From positions 1,413,512-1,477,511 of the forward strand of contig MNCI01035354.1 of assembly GCA_015680685.1 (NCBI GenBank): 64,000 bases of DNA, in the 5' to 3' direction. Positions 59,100 through 64,000 of this stretch are shown here, piece by piece. This DNA comes from Gnetum montanum. Taxonomy: Eukaryota; Streptophyta; Gnetopsida; Gnetales; Gnetaceae. The translations under genes and the position numbers were made by a program. Below the pieces are notes generated by a model, which was not told where the DNA came from, did not search any database, and worked only from the letters and a program-made list of their open reading frames with translations. Position 1 is the first letter of the stretch, and every line of letters begins with the position of its first letter.

Positions 59100-59880
59100 T
59101 TCTAGCGTATGACTCAATGGTAACATTAGGATGGCACTGGCTCTACATCCCATGTTAAGAGGTCCTATCACACATTTCTCAACATATGGGGATTTTAATA
59201 AATTTTCCCATAGACTAAGAGAAGGATGTCAAAAGACAGGCATAAACCTTATTGATGTTCCGAATGGAGATGTTCATTTTTCTGTTGCATTGCACAAATT
59301 GAAGCATTAGAATTTTATAACTGGACTTGCAGTTCCTTTTAAAACAAATGTCTCACCTGCTTTGTGGAAAGCAAGTTAAATTATCTTTGATTGGCCAAGT
59401 CTTGCACAGGGACAACTTGTCACAGTTTGTTTTGAAGGACCTGTTTTGTATCAATATACTCCATATCATGCCCTGGATGCAGGGAAGCCATCTTTCAGAA
59501 TTGAAGATGATACAGCCAACTATTACATTGAACATCCTAATAACAGCAGGGGTTTCTGCACATCAATAGAGGGTACAATTTCGATTTCATATGCATAGAG
59601 ATCTACACAATGCCAGTATTTTTCCAAACAGAACCCAGACAGTACAGGTGTGCAGCAAATTTATAGGCCTCCATCAACGACATCGTGCTCGTGGACGACA
59701 ACGTCGGTGCTTTCACCATGGCATGAGCACGATGCGCCAGGGCATGTGCACCGCTGCAAGGTCTGCGATTTTCGGCATCATTATTTTGGCTACGATCGAA
59801 GGCGACGGCGGAGAGGGTGGCAGCGACACCAGCACGACGTTATTTATGTACTCTAACAGAAACACGCGGCCGTGACAGTC
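59100..59880 (+). pseudogene. Unidentified coding-like fragment
   Basis: One plus-strand frame runs from about 59129 to 59597 with only two stops (59308, 59378 region) and good codon texture. It includes H-F-S-T-Y-G-D-F, D-V-P-N-G-D-V-H-F and F-E-G-P-V-L-Y-Q-Y. Another frame (59650-59856) then gives H-R-C-K-V-C-D-F-R-H-H and an Arg run in clearly GC-richer DNA. I do not recognise it. The beta-strand-like texture would suit a structural or carbohydrate-binding domain, but that is a guess. No intron boundaries are clear. Confidence 0.4.
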
Positions 59881-60450
59881 ATGAAAATGGGTACAGAGGA
59901 CTTTGCTGATGTCTGCTGTTGAAGAACGATACCCTTAGTCCAGTCTATATAGCCAATCTCCTGTGATAGATATTTTTTTTAACTAATTCCACCAGGATTG
60001 AATCAAAAATGGATATAAAAAACATTCGTCTCTACCCATCCGCAGCCACGATCTGGTGTTGTTGAGTCTGGAGCGAGTCCCCCGCCGCTGCATCGATCTT
60101 TAGGGTTTCTGGTTCTCAATGCTGTGTGGGAAATGCGTGAGAAGAAATAGTTTGGGGCTTGAGGCATGTGTTGTGGACCATTGCAAAGTAGTATTTTCAT
60201 ATCCTAAAGTATTGTAACATCACCACAATATTAACAAGGGAATATTAACAAGGGAATATTTGGATGCTCGGCCTGAGGGTTGGATGACTTACGCAGCAAA
60301 GAGAATTGCACAATTAGGAATGAAGCTCCAGTTTATCAGAAATATGCCAAATATGTGGGAATGAAGAGGGACTTTCGTCTAATTGCTAGTAAAGGAGGCT
60401 GCACAAGCCTCTCCAAATTATTCTGCAGCATGGCCAAGGGGAGATAGATG
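59881..60450. other. Mixed DNA before the LTR-like promoter
   Basis: GC-richer until about 60180. A purine-rich run GGCCAAGGGGAGATAGA (about 60430-60446) may be a tract preceding an LTR starting near 60448. No gene named. Confidence 0.35.
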
Positions 60451-60746
60451 ATCAAATTCTATTTATTGACTTTTATGTCGTTCCTAAATATACATATATA
60501 AAGTTATATGTATAGCTATTTATGGACATTTCCAACTATAGCTTTTATTTATATAATTGTAACTTTATGTCAAAGTTGTAACTTCCTAGCCTTAATCCAT
60601 GATGTTTGTAACCATTAAAAAGACGACTTGTTAACTATAGCCTTTTTATCTCCACAATGGCCACTTGTCAACTAAATGGGACACATGTCAGATGCAGCCT
60701 TTTTATCTCTATGGTGGTTAAACCACCCAAAATTGTTGTAACTTAC

Positions 60747-60818
60747 CTAACTTGTTGGGCAAGTAACCTCCTAACTTGTTGGGCAAGTAATCTCCTAATT
60801 GGTTGGCCAAGTTACTTG
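60747..60818. repeat. Three 24-bp tandem units upstream of the K TATA box
   Basis: CTAACTTGTTGGGCAAGTAA plus four bases at 60747 and 60771, and a diverged third unit at 60795. Each has inverted arms ACTTG/CAAGT. Confidence 0.85.
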
Positions 60819-60877
60819 GGAGAGAAGTTAGGTAAGATATTTTTGAATATGTAACTTCCCTACCTACCTTTGAACCC

Positions 60878-60885
60878 TATAAAAA
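60878..60885 (+). promoter_or_regulatory. TATA box of LTR-like element K
   Basis: TATAAAAA, about 60 bp downstream of the tandem units, with no ORF directly behind it. Confidence 0.55.
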
Positions 60886-61968
60886 GGCTTCAGGGGTCAA
60901 GGAGGATGACATTGGATGACTCTTGGGAGGTCTCATACATCACACTTTTGAGAAGACATTGGGATCACACTTGGGCTCTCACTTGGAGACACACTTGGGG
61001 TCTTGAGAAGAGCTTTGTAAAGAAGAAATTGTGAACGATTGCTTGTAAGATGGCTTGCTAGAGTAAAGATTTCAGCCTCTTTGTCATGGTCCTGTGAGTT
61101 ATGCATTTCATTTTTTGTTTTGTTTAAATTGTTTAGCTAGTGGTTTAGATAGTATCATCCTTGGCAAGTAATTTTGGGATTTTTAGATTGCTCTTACTGT
61201 TCTTGTTGCCCGATAGAAATTTCTATTAAAATTTTGCCATAGAAGCGCTTGTGTTTAAAAGCCTTAAGAGCATTTTAGTAGTAAATTTCATTATTGTGCA
61301 ACGTGTGGGAACTGCTATTGGGATTGTTGTAAGAGAGCCTCTGTTTGTAGTCACGCCGTTGAACAATTCAGTAGTCGAGAGGGTTCAGAAAATATTTGGT
61401 ATTTTGATGGGACCAGAATAGCTTCTTTTTATCTTTAAAGTAAATTTTCATGGTATTTCAATCAGAAATTGTCAAGTATTTTAAAGGTTATGTTTGAATG
61501 CAATCATTGACATTTATTATCTAGTCAAAATGGAGTCTCGTACGTGGTAGTTTACGTAGCAATTTTTGGTAGCATAGTAGGATTGTCTTGAAGAAATTGC
61601 TTATTTGAGCCTTGGAAGTTTGAACAATTCGTAGATATTGAATTTGGAATAGCTTTATTGCGAAGTGTTTACTCATGTCGTTTTACCTTGTTTAAATATT
61701 TGAGGTCTACACAAATCTACTTTCCTTTCTTTTCTGTCTATTTCCATCGAATCTTGCTCTATTTCTAGTTTTCTTGTGGAACTACCTCTTTCTCTAGGGA
61801 AAATTAGGAGTAGAATTGCGGAGCTGTGCTCAAATGTTTTTGCAAAATTTTATTTGTTACAAGTAGGTATTATAAGGACCGCGTAGACTAGGCAGTTGAA
61901 CAAAATAGGAAACTTTCAACAACTCACAGTACTTGGCAAAGTTGGCTAAATCTCTTTAAAGTAAGTGT

Positions 61969-62280
61969 TGGCACATTTTGGCCATTTAATGGAGCAGGCT
62001 CTATTAGGTTGTGAAGCTAATCATATAACTAACGTTTACCCTGATTTAAACATTGCCAATATTTTATTGGATGAAGACTTTTCAGAGGTGTTGGGTTGGT
62101 AGTTTGAAAGGTTTTTCTCTAATTGATTCACTAACAAATACAGTTTTGTTTAAGACAAATGATCAATTGTTCAGAGTTCATGACAATCTTCTCCCAGCTA
62201 TTTTAGTGCCAAAGAAGTATTCACTGGATCTACAAACATGTATTGATGCACAAGTCAAGAAGTGGGTTTAGTTAACCTCC
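61969..62280 (+). pseudogene. Possible protein-kinase fragment and unknown frame
   Basis: One plus frame gives N-I-A-N-I-L-L-D-E-D-F-S (about 62050-62085), close to the catalytic-loop segment K-x-A-N-I-L-L-D-E-D-F of receptor-like kinases; H-R-D appears as Y-P-D. A 72-residue open frame in another phase (62053-62271) ends in A-Q-V-K-K-W-V and is not recognised. The kinase match is short and could be chance. Confidence 0.3.
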
Positions 62281-62399
62281 ATAAGGTATGGGAAGGTAAT
62301 GAATGTGAGGCAACTTGTAGTCAGCTTAGACAATCTCAATCCCAATTGTTGGCCAAGAAAAAGAAAACAGTGAAAAAAATGTATGACCAAATAATGGAT

Positions 62400-62769
62400 T
62401 CAATAGTGTGAATGGAATGAATCAAAAGAAATGTGAGTCTTGGCAATGAAGCAGTGTGCTCTGGCCAAGCGCGCAATGATGAGTTTGTAAAGCCTAACTC
62501 TGAATAACACCCACCCTCTGCACCTGCATCTACACAAATTGTGGCACCACTCCAGTTTCAGACTAATGCTACTGCTGCTAGAGAGGCTCCTGCCAGGCCT
62601 TCCAGAATCCATGTTTTCAAGCTCCTTCTTCTCAGTCTCAGCCTCAGCCTCAGCAATGGTTTCAAGCCTCCCACGCATAACAGTAGTAGCTGGAATAGCC
62701 GATTTCGCTGCCAGTGATCTGCTTTCTTTCTCTGATTCGTTCACGCCTGCCCAAGATCTGATCCTCAGC
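62400..62769 (+). other. GC-richer coding-like DNA upstream of the aminoacylase fragment
   Basis: Open on both strands (62539-62838 plus, 62400-62771 minus), Ser/Ala/Glu-rich by composition. It may be exon or leader DNA of the same or another captured gene. Nothing named. Confidence 0.3.
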
Positions 62770-63030
62770 AAAGCAAATCTGTCCTCCGTTCTGCTGAATT
62801 TTCACATGGATGTTGTGACTGCAGAGGAAGAAAAGTAGGTTCATCCACCTTTCCAGGCAAACAAAGACGAGCAAGGTAATATCTTTGTGTGGAGCTCTTA
62901 GGACATGAAGTGTGTCCCCACTCAGTACTTGGAACCTGTTAGGAATCTCAAGAGCAAGGGTTTTGTTCCAACTAGAACTCTGCATCTTTCGTTTGTTCTA
63001 TACGAGGAGATTGGAGGCCATGACAGAGTT
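62770..63030 (+). pseudogene. ACY1: Aminoacylase-1 (peptidase M20) fragment
   Basis: A single plus-strand frame gives S-S-V-L-L-N-F-H-M-D-V-V, then E-E-E-K-(stop)-V-H-P-P-F-Q-A, D-E-Q-G-N-I-F, (stop)-D-M-K-C-V, [12 protein letters not shown] and E-E-I-G-G-H-D. This is the metal-binding part of cytosolic aminoacylase-1, which hydrolyses N-acyl amino acids. The zinc-site residues His and Asp (H-M-D), Asp (D-M-K) and the E-E pair are all present. Two TAG stops stand where plant proteins have Trp and Gln. Similarity ends near 63030, after about 87 of some 430 residues. No intron is seen within it. It may be one captured exon or a retrocopy. Confidence 0.82.
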
Positions 63031-63899
63031 AAAAGGGCAGTTGATGTGCTCACGACATGACAAGAAGATTTCTGGATGTTATTCGACGGAGAGGAGAATA
63101 GAGCTGCTTCTCTCTTCAACGTTGTCGTGGTCAAACGCGCAGGGTGTACCCATCTATCCACGATTAAATAAGATGGCGTTTTGAATACGTTATTCAATGG
63201 AGACTCGGTCAATGGAGGGTTTCCATTACCGGTGCTTAGAAAGTTCAACCCCACGTTTAAAAAGATTTTTGATGCTGGCGATATACAACAAGAAAACAGG
63301 TTTAATCAAGGAGGCTAGATGCATCATTTCTACCATTCACGTCAGCCGCGATGGACAGATCAACTTGCTGGAACGCTGACGTTGTTGGTTTCAAGGTTGG
63401 GCCACAGGAGTTCCAGGAGGGTGTCATGATCACGATGAATTTTTTCCCGTCAAAGCCTAAAACCAAGTTCAGGAATCCACGCAGAGACAAGGAGTGGTGC
63501 AGTGTCGTACAAGTTGTTGTGATCGTGTGTGGGTTTCAGCAGAGAGTTCTTGTTTCACTATTTTGTGCGCAGCGGTGTGTTGGCTCATAACAAGCATGCA
63601 GTCTGGCGTGTGATCGATCTCTACAGCTTGGATCCAAGGTTACTGCTTCGACCTGAGGGTCTATCGTAAGGCCAGAATTAGCTGGAAACACGTTAGCAGT
63701 CTGGGTTGCCTTATTAAATTTAGTTGAGAAATATATCTATCCAATTGTTGGTACATTAACGTGGCTCTAATATTTTCTTTATTTTAAAAACCATACAACA
63801 CCTATTTTGGGTTTTGATATAAATTATTTAATTGCTGATGTAAGTTTAACAGCCCTTGGTTGTGTACCAAGTAAATATTTTATGATTTAAAAAGGGAAT
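63031..63899. other. GC-richer unidentified DNA after the aminoacylase fragment
   Basis: Short open frames on both strands (for example 63351-63590 plus, with M-I-T-M-N-F-F-P-S-K-P). These look exon-like in composition but match no family I know. After about 63700 the DNA is AT-rich. Confidence 0.35.
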
Positions 63900-64000
63900 T
63901 TGTGCAACAATTGTTCAAAGTCCCATGTGAATTGAACACTTGTCAATTGAAATGGTGGTTATAACCACCACCAAGGCCACTTGTCAACTACAACCTCTTT
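63900..64000 (+). repeat. Probable start of a second K-type LTR
   Basis: Starts near TGTGCAACAATTG after AAAAAGGGAA. It shares a GGTGGTTATAACCACC palindrome and GGCCACTTGTCAACTA with 60650-60730. Cut by the window end. Confidence 0.4.

Larger units (their letters stand above)
60450..61968 (+). repeat. LTR-like promoter region (element K)
   Basis: The TATA box is at 60878-60885 in CCCTATAAAAAGG. Upstream are three 24-bp tandem units and the palindrome GGTGGTTAAACCACC (60714-60728). Downstream is a T-rich, non-coding R-U5-like stretch. The last 100 bases of the window (63900-64000) share ATGGTGGTT, ACCACC and GGCCACTTGTCAACTA with 60660-60730, suggesting a second LTR starting near 63900. Exact ends are uncertain. 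Confidence 0.5.

Overview
The window looks like intergenic DNA of a large-genome seed plant. Gymnosperm is a guess. The base composition is AT-rich and almost everything is decayed LTR retrotransposon, layered by nested insertion. I see no intact cellular gene and no rRNA, tRNA or CRISPR locus. Element letters below are mine.

Layout. 1-6827: element A (minus strand), a gag-protease element without pol; only its 5' LTR (4943-6827) is in view. A sits in element E (plus strand), of which the end of a third ORF, the polypurine tract and the 3' LTR remain (6828-9022). E is inserted in the reverse transcriptase of element D (plus strand; 9023-11480 and 19819-25407). D is also split by element N (minus strand, 11481-19818), a complete gag-protease element of A's family with TG...CA LTRs and a TGAGG target duplication. 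D ends with a long third ORF and a 3' LTR, and abuts an older gag fragment, G (25408-27200). Element C (28209-38379) is complete, with ATAAT duplications, a tRNA-Asp-type primer site, gag, protease, RT, RNase H, integrase and both LTRs. Element F (38845-47387, minus strand) is Athila-like with paired 874-bp LTRs. H (about 48570-52090) is another third-ORF copy, split by a solo LTR (48857-49716, duplication ATATG). Next is a minus-strand 3' LTR (52091-53981) that contains another solo LTR (52597-53480, duplication ACAAG). The right 7 kb holds a 393-bp tandem duplication with LTR-like sequence, an LTR-like promoter with a TATA box near 60878, and exon-like fragments of host genes, the clearest being an aminoacylase-1 (peptidase M20) pseudogene.

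Coding capacity is broken throughout. Stops and lost catalytic residues are mostly C-to-T or G-to-A changes, as expected for long-methylated DNA. No element here looks autonomous.

The most unusual signals are short palindromic arrays rather than genes. (1) LTRs of the C/D/E family keep identical ends, TATA box and R-U5, but each copy carries a different set of short words, often palindromic, just upstream of the TATA box. (2) The leader of N, next to its primer site, has AGATCT palindromes spaced 21, 21, 21, 21, 10 and 21 bp. (3) Elements A and N carry an array of 'TAGTTTA + small hairpin' units at 28-46 bp spacing, in which stem sequences differ but mostly stay complementary.
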